Shown one piece after another: positions 1 through 7,016 of a stretch of 13,394 nucleotides of DNA. A model generated the notes under the pieces. It saw only the letters and a list, made by a program, of their open reading frames with translations. It was not told where the DNA came from and did not search any database. Each line of letters starts with the position of its first letter. The stretch's first letter is position 1. A program made the translations under genes and the position numbers. This DNA comes from Bacteroidota bacterium (GTDB lineage: Bacteria > Bacteroidota > Ignavibacteria > Ignavibacteriales > Ignavibacteriaceae), in contig JAJYSI010000033.1 of the NCBI GenBank assembly GCA_021793635.1, positions 1 to 13,394 on the forward strand. Direction: 5' to 3'.

Positions 1-2
1 AT

Positions 3-257
3 GTATTATACCATGCTTTTGATAAAACCAAAATCGCAACGGGTGTTTGTGAGGATTGGTTTTTAAATATCTCATATTCAATGGATTACCGAAAAAATTT
101 AGGCATGTATGCTTTATTATCAAGAGCAAAAAATTTATTAAAATCTCTAAATCCGGAGTTCAAAATTTTATCATTCATATCCGACCGGTACTTCCTGGTT
201 TCCGATACCGACTTTTTCATATTCGTCCTTTATTTTTTCTTTTGGGATTTTTTATAA
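3..257 (+). CDS. C-terminal part of an unidentified protein, cut by the window start
   Basis: This frame is open from the first bases of the window to a TAA at 255-257, giving about 84 residues with no start inside the window that has to be used. The translation has a mixed, protein-like composition (for example DWFLNISYSMDYRKNLGMY and LSFISDRYFLVSDTDFF) and ends in an aromatic, hydrophobic tail, FIFVLYFFFWDFL. I do not recognise a family. It stops 22 bases before the end of the opposing DUF4404-type gene, the compact tail-to-tail arrangement expected of two real genes. A second + strand frame (56-283) is open over the same stretch but reads as low-information, basic and hydrophobic sequence and would overlap the end of the opposing gene, so I prefer this one. 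The odd hydrophobic tail could mean a frameshift near the end. Confidence 0.4.
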   Translation, partial: VLYHAFDKTKIATGVCEDWFLNISYSMDYRKNLGMYALLSRAKNLLKSLNPEFKILSFISDRYFLVSDTDFFIFVLYFFFWDFL

Positions 258-279
258 GTAGATTAAGAATAGCTGAAGA

Positions 280-546
280 TTAGATACCAAGACTCTGCAG
301 TCCGTTAACAACTATGTTTATGGCGCCCGCTAAATCCGGATGAGACACTTCAAATTTCTGCGCCTCTCCTTTTAATCCTTCAATTAAAGATTGATGCTTC
401 TTGCCGGAAGGCTCTTCAGCCTTATCCAGCACTACCCTTATTTCTTTAATTAATTTCCGCAGCATCTCCTTTGATTCATCATCAATGCTGGAAGCATTCT
501 TCAGTTCTTCATGAAGCTTTTCGAGAGAATGTTTTAAATTTTCCAT
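280..546 (-). CDS. DUF4404 family small protein
   Basis: This 88-residue protein matches the pattern I know for DUF4404: an N-terminal amphipathic helix (residues 1-20, with LEKLHEELK), a second charged helix (about 25-45, LRKLIKEIRVVLDK), and a C-terminal region with the conserved FEVSHPDLAGAINIVVNGL stretch (about 65-83) ending in LGI. It has no signal peptide or membrane segment, so it is probably cytoplasmic and helical. The family has no established function. The length is normal, so the gene looks intact. The ATG has no clear Shine-Dalgarno sequence in front of it, which is common in the Bacteroidota. It stands alone, convergent with the partial gene to its left and divergent from the large outer-membrane gene to its right. 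Confidence 0.75.
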   Translation of the reverse strand: MENLKHSLEKLHEELKNASSIDDESKEMLRKLIKEIRVVLDKAEEPSGKKHQSLIEGLKGEAQKFEVSHPDLAGAINIVVNGLQSLGI

Positions 547-976
547 AAAAAATATTTACATTGTTAATCGAATCTAATCAAAAATTTTCCTAATTTCATG
601 CTTAAAATATTGTACTTCAAATTTAATTAATCGTAAGTTTATTTAAAACCGGGAATCAAAAATCATTTCTCTTAGTCATAATATCGCCGTCCTAAATAAT
701 GAAACGAATAGTATTCCTAATCACAATAAAATGCTAAACTTTCTTACATCGAAATCTGTCTTAAGTATGTATCATCTAATTTGTTGCGGGAAAGTTTCTG
801 CATGTTCTTTAGAAAAATATTACTTGTTTTTTGTGACAGTAATTATTTTCGACTTCAATTTCGGTAGATAACTTATTACGGAGGCAGAAAAATAATTGAT
901 TCCTACTAGACAGCACAATAAATAATTAAAACGGTGTTAAATTACCGGTATTATAAAATTTATTCTTTAAGAGAAG
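547..976. other. 430-base non-coding spacer between divergent genes
   Basis: This AT-rich stretch separates the starts of two divergent genes, so it must hold their promoters. I find only very short open frames (for example 12 codons from 699), no tRNA and no strong hairpin. A self-complementary TACCGGTA lies at about 943-950, with a TATTAT box overlapping it at 949-954, 23 bases before the 977 start. No convincing partner element lies upstream of that box. A GGAGG at about 881 is not followed by a usable reading frame. Confidence 0.5.
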
Positions 977-3900
977 ATGAAAATATTTAATAATTTCTAT
1001 GTATTAGCCGTAGCAGTTTTCCTTTCTATAACTGTCTTCACCTTCAAAGCAAATGCACAATATTTTGGAAGAAATAAAGTGGTTTATGATAACTTCAATT
1101 TCAAAGTACTAAAAACACCTCATTTTAGAATTTATTATTATGATGAAGAGAAGGATGCTGTTCATTATGCTGCAAGATTGGCTGAAAGATGGTATGCTAA
1201 CCGCGTCGCAATGTTTGATGATACACTTAATGGTCCTCAGGCATTGATTATGTACGATGGCTTCCCTCAATTTGCAGAAAATAATGTATCTCAGGAAATT
1301 ATTGGTCAGGGAACCGGCGGCTTTACCGAACCTGTTGAACGAAGGATTGTTCTTCCATTTGCAGGACCGCTTGAAGAGACAAGTCACGTAATCGGGCATG
1401 AGCTTACACATGCATTCCAATTTGATATTACCAGTAAGAACAATCTTTCAAAACAAGGAATGCCTGCAGCAGTAAATATGCCTCTGTGGTTCCTTGAAGG
1501 AATGGCAGAATATTGTTCCATCGGTCCGGTAGATCCCAATACCGCAATGTGGATGAGAGAAGCAGCTCTTAAAAAACTGCCGGATATTTCCGATCTCGAA
1601 AACACATATAAATATTTTCCGTACCGTTTTGGTCAGTCGCTTCTTGCTTTTATGGGAGGTAAATACGGCAATAAAAAAATCGGAGAATTACTAAGAGAGT
1701 GGGCATTCAAACAAAATATGAAAGATGCTTTCATAAATACTTTCGGTATTACGCCGGATTCTTTAGTCAAACAATGGCATGCCGCAATTCGCGCTCAGTA
1801 TGATTCCCTGTCAAAGATAACAATGAAGCCTTCGGATTACGGCAATGTTCTGATTACCAAAACGAAAGGCGGCGGCGATATGAACATCTCGCCTTCTTTA
1901 AGTCCGGATGGCAAGAATATAATTTTCTTCTCTTCAAAAGATCTTTTCTCTATCGACCTTTATTTAGCAGATGCTAAAACCGGCAAGATAGAAAGAAATA
2001 TTTTTAAAACTGAATTCAGTACTCATTTGCAGAATTTGGAATTTATCAGTTCATCAGGTGCGTGGGACCCAACTGGTAAAAAGTTTGTCTTTTCAGCAAT
2101 TGAAAGCGGCAGACCTGTTCTTACAATTCTTGATGTAAATGACGCAAGCGTGAAAAAGGTAATCAGGTTTCCAAAGCTTGCAGAAATTTTTAACCCTTCA
2201 TGGTCGCCGAATGGAAGATACATCGTATTTTCCGCCCTTGCCAACGGTCTTTCAAATCTGTTTGTGTATGATCTTCAAACCGGAACTTCCAGACAATTAA
2301 CCGACGATGCTTATGCCGAACTTCAGCCTGCCTGGTCGCCGGATGGAAAAGAAATCGCTTATGTTACAGATAGATTTACAACTAATCTAACTAATCTTGA
2401 TTTTGGCAATAATCAATTTGGAGAATATCAAATAGCTCAAATGAATTTCAAAACCGGGGCAATTACTAAGGTTAAAAATTACGAGAATTGTAAAAATATC
2501 AATCCTCAATGGTCCCCTGACGGAAAGAGTATTTATTTTATCTCGGATCATAATGGTATTGATAATATTTACAGGCTTGATCTTGCTGAAAATAAAATTA
2601 ATCAAATAACAAATTTGTACGGCGGGGTTAGCGGTATTACCGCTTTAAGCCCTGCCATGTCTGTTGCGGCAGATTCAAACGTCATGGTCTATTCAGTTTT
2701 CAATAACAATAAATATGATATTTATTCAATTGATTCATTAAAAGTTCTTGAAGGCTCAAATACCAAACCTCTTTTGGCGGATGTAAATCCGGCAGCTCTA
2801 CCGCCGCAAAAACAAATGCATTCTTGGTTTGTTGATGATTTCAATAATCCGAACTTTGGATTGCCGTCTGATACTGCTAAGTATACCTCAACTAATTACA
2901 GTCCGTCGCTTAAACTCGTTGGAGTCGGTCAGCCGTCGCTTGCTGCCGGCGTTGATGCTTTTGGTACTTATCTTGGCGGCGGTGTTGCACTCTTCTGGAG
3001 CGATATACTCGGGAATTATAATCTTGCTACAGCATTGCAGGTTTCTTCGGGTAATGGACTGACAAACATCTCAGGTCTTGTCGGATATATGAATTATTCC
3101 AGCCGGTTAAACTGGGGCGGAGTAATTCAGCAGATTCCATATTTTTATACCGGATACGCCGCCGGGTATACTACTATAAATAATCAGCCTGCATATATTG
3201 AACAGCAGTATATCTACAGAGAAACTGACAGAGAACTTGATGGTTTGCTTTCTTACCCGTTCGATCAATCAACACGTCTTGAAATGTCTTTAGGCTTTAT
3301 GAATATCAGCTATACGCAGCAGGTTACTACTCATGCTATTTCTCTGGCAGATGGTTCAATTCTTATCAACAATACAGACCAGTTGCCCGTACCGCCCGAT
3401 TTGAATCTAGGAACATTCAGCCTGGCTTATGTTTTCGATAACAGTTATTTCGGCGCTACCAGCCCGCTGCTTGGTACAAGATACAGGATTGAAGCTTCGC
3501 CTGTATTAGGCTCCATTACATGGACAAATGTCCTGTTGGATTTCCGTCAGTACTTTATGCCGGTTAGTCCGTTTACGCTTGCTTTCAGAGTCCTGCATTA
3601 CGGAAGATATGGCGGCGGCGCAGAAGATCAAAGACTCACTCCTGAATTTTTAGGATATCCCGGTTTGGTTCGCGGCTATGAATACCAGACTTTAACTTCT
3701 AACGATAGTGTCAACAACTTATTCGGAAGTAAAATGTTAATCGGTAATGCCGAAATACGTTTCCCTTTGCTCGGAGTTTTTGGAATAGGTCCCGGATTTT
3801 ATGGTTACTTCCCTGTCGAGATGGCTTTCTTTTATGATGCCGGTGTGGCATGGACAAATGATGAAAAGCCTTGGTTCATGAAAGGCGGTACAAGAACTCT

Positions 3901-4033
3901 TGTTGCAAGTACTGGCGCAGCTCTTAGAATAAATCTTTTCGGTTACGCAGTCGGTGAAGTAGATTATGTTCTTCCGTTAAATCGCCCCGGTATAGGCTGG
4001 GAATGGCAGTTTGATTTGATAGAAGGATTTTAA
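977..4033 (+). CDS. Outer-membrane protein: gluzincin-type metallopeptidase + TolB/PD40 propeller + Omp85-like barrel
   Basis: This 1018-residue exported protein has three parts. Residues 1-27 are a signal peptide (cleavage likely after KANA). Residues about 35-280 form a zinc peptidase domain of the 'peptidase MA-like' kind, with HELTH at 141-145 (two histidine ligands and the catalytic Glu142) and a likely third ligand, Glu174, in LWFLEGMAEY. Residues about 295-600 carry PD40/WD40-like blades as in TolB, seen as WSPDG-type turns near 308, 363, 409, 453 and 512. Residues about 640-1018 are a beta-barrel of the Omp85/surface-antigen type, with an LLGTRYRIEAS segment at 831-841, the VRGY motif at 898-901 and a C-terminal phenylalanine. 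The barrel should sit in the outer membrane; which side the protease faces cannot be told from sequence. The weak GA-rich sequence before ATG and the immediate signal peptide support the start. All peptidase signature residues are present, so the domain is probably active. Its substrate is unknown. Confidence 0.9.
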   Translation: MKIFNNFYVLAVAVFLSITVFTFKANAQYFGRNKVVYDNFNFKVLKTPHFRIYYYDEEKDAVHYAARLAERWYANRVAMFDDTLNGPQALIMYDGFPQFAENNVSQEIIGQGTGGFTEPVERRIVLPFAGPLEETSHVIGHELTHAFQFDITSKNNLSKQGMPAAVNMPLWFLEGMAEYCSIGPVDPNTAMWMREAALKKLPDISDLENTYKYFPYRFGQSLLAFMGGKYGNKKIGELLREWAFKQNMKDAFINTFGITPDSLVKQWHAAIRAQYDSLSKITMKPSDYGNVLITKTKGGGDMNISPSLSPDGKNIIFFSSKDLFSIDLYLADAKTGKIERNIFKTEFSTHLQNLEFISSSGAWDPTGKKFVFSAIESGRPVLTILDVNDASVKKVIRFPKLAEIFNPSWSPNGRYIVFSALANGLSNLFVYDLQTGTSRQLTDDAYAELQPAWSPDGKEIAYVTDRFTTNLTNLDFGNNQFGEYQIAQMNFKTGAITKVKNYENCKNINPQWSPDGKSIYFISDHNGIDNIYRLDLAENKINQITNLYGGVSGITALSPAMSVAADSNVMVYSVFNNNKYDIYSIDSLKVLEGSNTKPLLADVNPAALPPQKQMHSWFVDDFNNPNFGLPSDTAKYTSTNYSPSLKLVGVGQPSLAAGVDAFGTYLGGGVALFWSDILGNYNLATALQVSSGNGLTNISGLVGYMNYSSRLNWGGVIQQIPYFYTGYAAGYTTINNQPAYIEQQYIYRETDRELDGLLSYPFDQSTRLEMSLGFMNISYTQQVTTHAISLADGSILINNTDQLPVPPDLNLGTFSLAYVFDNSYFGATSPLLGTRYRIEASPVLGSITWTNVLLDFRQYFMPVSPFTLAFRVLHYGRYGGGAEDQRLTPEFLGYPGLVRGYEYQTLTSNDSVNNLFGSKMLIGNAEIRFPLLGVFGIGPGFYGYFPVEMAFFYDAGVAWTNDEKPWFMKGGTRTLVASTGAALRINLFGYAVGEVDYVLPLNRPGIGWEWQFDLIEGF

Positions 4034-4034
4034 G

Positions 4035-4139
4035 CTCGATGCTGAATCCTCGAAGCTATATACTTGATTACTGAATGTTAGTTACTCGTACTCGATCCTG
4101 GATACTTAAATCTAGTATCCAGGATCAAGTATCTAACAC
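4035..4139. repeat. Degenerate 7-base-period repeat filling a convergent gene gap
   Basis: From one base after the TAA of the upstream gene to nine bases before the end of the opposing gene, the sequence divides into about 15 heptamers of the form CTnGATn. Examples are CTCGATG (4035), CTGAATC (4042), CTCGAAG (4049), CTTGATT (4063), CTCGATC (4091) and CTGGATA (4098). Phase is kept throughout except for one extra base at 4070 and one 6-base unit at 4085, which cancel out. The last units read partly as reverse complements (CTAGTAT, CCAGGAT), which makes the hairpin described separately. The units are too diverged and too short to be coding or CRISPR. I do not know a named family for it. Confidence 0.6.
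4089..4131. terminator. Strong hairpin, probable bidirectional terminator
   Basis: The arms GATCCTGGATACT (4094-4106) and AGTATCCAGGATC (4114-4126) are perfect 13-bp reverse complements around a 7-base loop. After one mismatch the stem continues with TACT (4089-4092) pairing with AGTA (4128-4131). It lies between the ends of two convergent genes, where one hairpin could stop transcription from both sides. No run of T follows in either direction, so it may act as an mRNA 3' end stabiliser rather than a classical intrinsic terminator. Confidence 0.6.
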
Positions 4140-4147
4140 CGAAAATT

Positions 4148-4990
4148 TTAGTTTGCAGGAGAGGAAGCCAGTTTAACTTCAGCCCAAAAATCTAACGGTT
4201 GAAAATTTGATGGATTAAAGTTGCGTGCTCTTTCATAACCTTCGCGTCCGCCGCCGAAGTCATCTCCGCCTTCCATGCCGCCGCCGAATCCGCCTTCTCC
4301 GCCGCTAGGTCGTCCAAATCCTCTGTTCCTGCTTTTGTCAAAACTCATTTTACCTGTTTCAAGTCCGACGCTTATTACACTTCCGGTATCCGCACTTATT
4401 GCATAATCAAAGCCTCCAGCATGTGTAAGTGGAATTCTCATTTCATAAACTAAACGACCGTCTTTTAATCCTAGCTTTAATGCAACCCCTTTAAGTTGTG
4501 CAATCGGCAGTCTAATCTCTTCGTTCTTAGCCCCGACAAATTCCATGTCGGTTTGGTCTTTCAAAATTCTATCGTTAATCTCTTGCGGGTTGGGACGTTC
4601 GCCTTGCTGTGGATTGTATCTTTCTCCTGTATAGTTCTGCCTATTCATACCGCTAAATCCAATTGGAAACTTGATGCCGAACTTCTTTTCGTTGTTTCCG
4701 GTTTTATCAAACCAAACTGTTAAGCCCATCCGTAAAATTTTATTTTGAAGCTGCTGATCTGTGGTTACTAGACAGAGATAAAGAAATTTATCATCATTCT
4801 CAACACCTACTAACGCATTAAGTTTATCATAAAATGTTAGGGAGTTGCCCCAGTCGCTGTCGCTGCCGTCTATTGTCAAATTCTGGGTCCGCCACTTACT
4901 GCTTATATTCTGATCTCCGCAGCCGGTTAGTGATAATGCCAACGCAGCGAAAACCAGTGAAAGCCATAAGAAATAGTTTTTAGCTTTCAT
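4148..4990 (-). CDS. Lipoprotein with CBM9/DOMON-like domain and glycine-rich segment
   Basis: This 280-residue protein has a lipoprotein signal: a basic start, hydrophobic residues 6-21 and the lipobox LTGC, with Cys24 as the lipidated residue. Residues about 38-215 resemble the CBM9/DOMON-like beta-sandwich: the opening TIDGSDSDW, then alternating beta-strands (FLYLCLVTTD, LTVWFDKTGN), then RLVYEMRIPL near 179-187. Such domains bind sugars, haem or other ligands; nothing here tells which. Residues about 221-255 are very rich in glycine with arginine and acidic residues (GGEGGFGGGMEGGDDFGGG), probably a flexible linker or a surface-exposed tract. The end (PLDFWAEVKLA) looks like a final beta-strand of the sandwich, so the glycine tract may be a loop inserted into the domain. 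A GGAGG lies 12 bases before the ATG. It is convergent with the peptidase/barrel gene and has no operon partner. Confidence 0.7.
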   Translation of the reverse strand: MKAKNYFLWLSLVFAALALSLTGCGDQNISSKWRTQNLTIDGSDSDWGNSLTFYDKLNALVGVENDDKFLYLCLVTTDQQLQNKILRMGLTVWFDKTGNNEKKFGIKFPIGFSGMNRQNYTGERYNPQQGERPNPQEINDRILKDQTDMEFVGAKNEEIRLPIAQLKGVALKLGLKDGRLVYEMRIPLTHAGGFDYAISADTGSVISVGLETGKMSFDKSRNRGFGRPSGGEGGFGGGMEGGDDFGGGREGYERARNFNPSNFQPLDFWAEVKLASSPAN

Positions 4991-5197
4991 CTATTGTTCT
5001 ACCTCCGGTAAATAGTTAATAATAATTCGGAAATTAGACAAAAGAAATATAGAAAAAATTTAATCGGATTATATTTAATAAGACACAATTACCAAAAAAA
5101 TTTTAGATTGTTTGGACAATGAAGTAAACTTAATTATTCCAGCATTCCATCACTGCATTTTACCATTCTAATTATTAACAAAATTTATCAATTGTGC

Positions 5198-5228
5198 TTG
5201 CAACTTAAAGTTTGTTCAATAATATTTG
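5198..5228 (+). promoter_or_regulatory. Candidate promoter of tRNA-Val (Bacteroidota type)
   Basis: TTG (5198-5200) is followed by 20 bases and then AATATTTG (5221-5228), one base from the Bacteroidota -7 consensus TAnnTTTG at an accepted spacing. Transcription would start about 15 bases before the tRNA. Whether this organism uses that sigma consensus is an inference. Confidence 0.3.
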
Positions 5229-5248
5229 AATTAAGGAAAATAAATTTT

Positions 5249-5322
5249 GGGCGCTTGGCTCAGTTGGTTAGAGCGCTTGCTTCACACGCAGGAGGTCAGT
5301 GGTTCGAATCCACTAGCGCCCA
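5249..5322 (+). tRNA. tRNA-Val (anticodon CAC)
   Basis: The sequence folds into a complete 74-base cloverleaf. The acceptor stem GGGCGCT (5249-5255) pairs with AGCGCCC (5315-5321), and A5322 is the discriminator base. The D stem is GCTC/GAGC. The anticodon stem CTTGC/GCAGG closes a loop TTCACAC, with anticodon CAC at 5283-5285, which reads GTG (valine). The T arm is AGTGG-TTCGAAT-CCACT. The 3' CCA is not encoded and must be added after transcription. There is no extra arm and no intron. It stands alone, between a - strand lipoprotein gene and a + strand PAP2 gene. Confidence 0.96.
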
Positions 5323-5470
5323 CATGAAATTATCTTTTATTTATCATTACTACATCCATTCGAAATAAAAACCTGCCGATCATCTTAAATTTTTCAACGT
5401 GTCCCTAAACACCTAAAAACAAAAGTTAAGTTCGTACGCCAAATCATATTATTAATTTTTTTTTCTTCCA

Positions 5471-5478
5471 TATATTTG
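5471..5478 (+). promoter_or_regulatory. Candidate -7 element upstream of the PAP2 gene
   Basis: TATATTTG fits the Bacteroidota -7 consensus TAnnTTTG exactly and lies 78 bases before the PAP2 start codon. No clear TTTG is present about 20 bases further upstream, so the match is only half a promoter. The predicted leader would contain a 7-bp inverted repeat, ATCCGAT (5481-5487) with ATCGGAT (5507-5513). Confidence 0.3.
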
Positions 5479-5555
5479 CCATCCGATCTTTTGCGTCTAC
5501 TTAAATATCGGATAGTGGAATCTAAAAATCGAATTCAGAATACTTCAAAAACTAA

Positions 5556-6482
5556 ATGATAAAATACTTGGCGGTTCTTTTTATATGCTTTGTTGCAAAT
5601 CTGCAATTAATAGCTTCTCAGGGTAATCCTAATCAGCATACTACAAAAGATTCTACCTTCACTCAATATAAAGATGAAGTAATTAATTCTGTAAATATTA
5701 ACAGTTCTTTGTCATGGTACCAAATGGTTACCGATGTCCCCAAAGATGATTATTTATTTTTCAGAAATAATATTACTTCTTCTAAGGTTCCCACTTTTAT
5801 AGGGATTGCTGCCTTAACCGGCGCTTTGATGCAATACGATAAATCCGGCTGGAAATACGAAAAGAAACTTTACCATAATTCCAATTTATTTAATAGTACA
5901 AGTAACGTTCTTGTTTTTTTAGGTGACGGCGGATCGCATTTTATTCTTTCCGGATTGTTTGCCGCTTATGGATTTGCGGAACATGATCCTTCAGCATTGA
6001 AAACCGCAAGCAATATAGTTGAAGCGGAACTTAGTGCGGGTTTACTTGTCCAGGTGCTAAAAAGAATTACCGGCAGAGAAAGTCCTGCTGGTTCCGATAA
6101 AACTTTGGGTGACTGGAAATTTTTTCCAAGTATTAAAGAATACCAAAAAGACCAGCCGAAATATTATTCTTTCCCTTCAGGTCATTTGGCGGCTGCCACT
6201 GCAGTTTTGACTGTAATAGCTAACGACTATCCTCAATACACTTGGATAAGACCTGCAGGATATTGTGTACTTGGATTGCTTGGTGCAAGTCTTGTAAGCC
6301 AGGGAATGCACTGGTACAGCGATCTTCCATTAGGATTTTTCATCGGCTATTCAATAGGCAATATTGTTGCACCGGAAACTGAAGCGAATAAAAGTAACGG
6401 CAGTACGGAAAATTCTAAATTAATTTTTGCACCCAGTATCGGTTATGGAGATATTGGGCTCAATGTCGCTTATTCTTTTTAA
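5556..6482 (+). CDS. PAP2-family phosphatase, exported, with altered active-site motifs
   Basis: This 308-residue protein has a signal peptide or N-terminal anchor (residues 1-21) and a PAP2 (acid phosphatase/lipid phosphatase) core in the second half. Motif 2, PSGH at 207-210, is intact, and motif 3 keeps its histidine and aspartate (His252, Asp256 in GMHWYSD). The phosphate-binding arginines look lost: motif 1 (K-x6-RP) reads K169...SP with Ser176 in the Arg position, and motif 3 (SR-x5-H) reads S245-L246. Hydrophobic stretches at about 77-91, 117-139, 157-168, 211-222 and 235-272 fit a membrane or periplasmic fold. The C-terminus (GLNVAYSF) looks like a final barrel strand. Family members remove phosphate from undecaprenyl-PP, phosphatidic acid or similar lipids; the substrate is not predictable here. 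No Shine-Dalgarno sequence is visible. It could be a divergent active enzyme or a non-catalytic relative. Confidence 0.85.
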   Translation: MIKYLAVLFICFVANLQLIASQGNPNQHTTKDSTFTQYKDEVINSVNINSSLSWYQMVTDVPKDDYLFFRNNITSSKVPTFIGIAALTGALMQYDKSGWKYEKKLYHNSNLFNSTSNVLVFLGDGGSHFILSGLFAAYGFAEHDPSALKTASNIVEAELSAGLLVQVLKRITGRESPAGSDKTLGDWKFFPSIKEYQKDQPKYYSFPSGHLAAATAVLTVIANDYPQYTWIRPAGYCVLGLLGASLVSQGMHWYSDLPLGFFIGYSIGNIVAPETEANKSNGSTENSKLIFAPSIGYGDIGLNVAYSF

Positions 6483-6517
6483 TAACTGACGGAATTAAGT
6501 AAAAAGATATTCCTTTG

Positions 6518-6550
6518 GATTTTCCAGAGAAAATCATTTTTGCTATTTTT
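6518..6550 (+). terminator. Terminator-like hairpin after the PAP2 gene
   Basis: GATTTTC (6518-6524) and GAAAATC (6529-6535) form a 7-bp stem with a 4-base loop, followed by ATTTTTGCTATTTTT. The stem is AT-rich and therefore weak, but the shape and T-rich tail fit an intrinsic terminator 36 bases after the PAP2 stop. It would separate this gene from the small gene at 6583. Confidence 0.45.
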
Positions 6551-6582
6551 CACTCATCAATTTTGAAATTTTATAAAACGAC

Positions 6583-6846
6583 ATGAGAACAATCTACCTT
6601 AGAAAAGATCAGGGAAATTTTACCAGACGGGTATTAATTGATATGGCATATCTTGTTTCAAATAAAAAAATTAGATTGCCTAAAACATATTTCGAAGACG
6701 GGCTTTACCTTCCTTATTTTGACGGCAAAGCTGCCGAAGCAGAGAAATACTTTCTGACAAAAGACAAAATAATCTCCGAAGACCAGAACCATTTTTATTT
6801 CAAGTTTCCATTTAAGCCCGAGCAAGTAGAGAACGCGGCAGTCTAA
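6583..6846 (+). CDS. Small protein of unknown function (87 residues)
   Basis: I do not recognise this protein. It has a balanced, soluble-looking composition without signal peptide or membrane segment. It is basic at the start (MRTIYLRKDQGNFTRR) and rich in Tyr/Phe in the middle and end (RLPKTYFEDGLYLPYFDGK; NHFYFKFPFKPEQ). The regular alternation of Lys/Asp and aromatic residues suggests a small alpha/beta domain. A single in-frame ATG starts the ORF, no Shine-Dalgarno sequence is visible, and the stop lies just before a repeat-bearing convergent gap. It follows the PAP2 gene by 100 bases with a terminator-like hairpin between, so it is probably transcribed separately. The protein-like composition makes it a likely real gene, but there is no functional clue. 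Confidence 0.6.
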   Translation: MRTIYLRKDQGNFTRRVLIDMAYLVSNKKIRLPKTYFEDGLYLPYFDGKAAEAEKYFLTKDKIISEDQNHFYFKFPFKPEQVENAAV

Positions 6847-6848
6847 AT

Positions 6849-6963
6849 AAATTGTTTAATTGTCAAATTGCTAAATTGCCGGGATACCACCATACTCTTC
6901 TTTTTATAGGTAAAAGTTCTGGAAGTATTTTCACAAAATAACAATTCAACAATTAAAGCAATT
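6849..6963. repeat. 8-base-period AATTG repeat with an inverted copy
   Basis: Left block 6849-6880 is four exact 8-base units of the form nAATTGnn: AAATTGTT, TAATTGTC, AAATTGCT, AAATTGCC. Right block 6940-6963 is three 8-base units in the opposite sense: AACAATTC, AACAATTA, AAGCAATT. The two blocks can pair over about 20 bases with small bulges, closing a loop of about 60 bases. The pair lies between the convergent 87-residue gene and the porin gene, so it may act as a shared, weak transcript end. It does not code for anything. Confidence 0.55.
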
Positions 6964-7016
6964 TTACAGTCTGGTTTTAACTTTTTAATATTGTTGAAAC
7001 TCGAAGCTTTAAGTAA

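Noticed and set aside
56..283. 75-residue + strand ORF
   Set aside because: It overlaps the end of the DUF4404-type gene and has low-information basic/hydrophobic sequence. The alternative frame open from the window edge (3-257) looks more protein-like.
949..954. TATTAT as a -10 box for the gene at 977
   Set aside because: No acceptable -35 or TTTG element lies at the right distance, and such hexamers are frequent in AT-rich DNA.
5107..5120. Small hairpin ATTGT-TTGG-ACAAT
   Set aside because: A 5-bp AT-rich stem is expected by chance in this spacer, with no gene end or start close by.
5249..5322. tRNA gene as an integration site of a mobile element
   Set aside because: I found no repeated copy of the tRNA 3' end in the window and no integrase or other mobile gene next to it.
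6849..6963. Short repeats as a CRISPR array
   Set aside because: The units are 8 bases, directly adjacent and variable at the edges, with no spacers of regular length and no cas genes.
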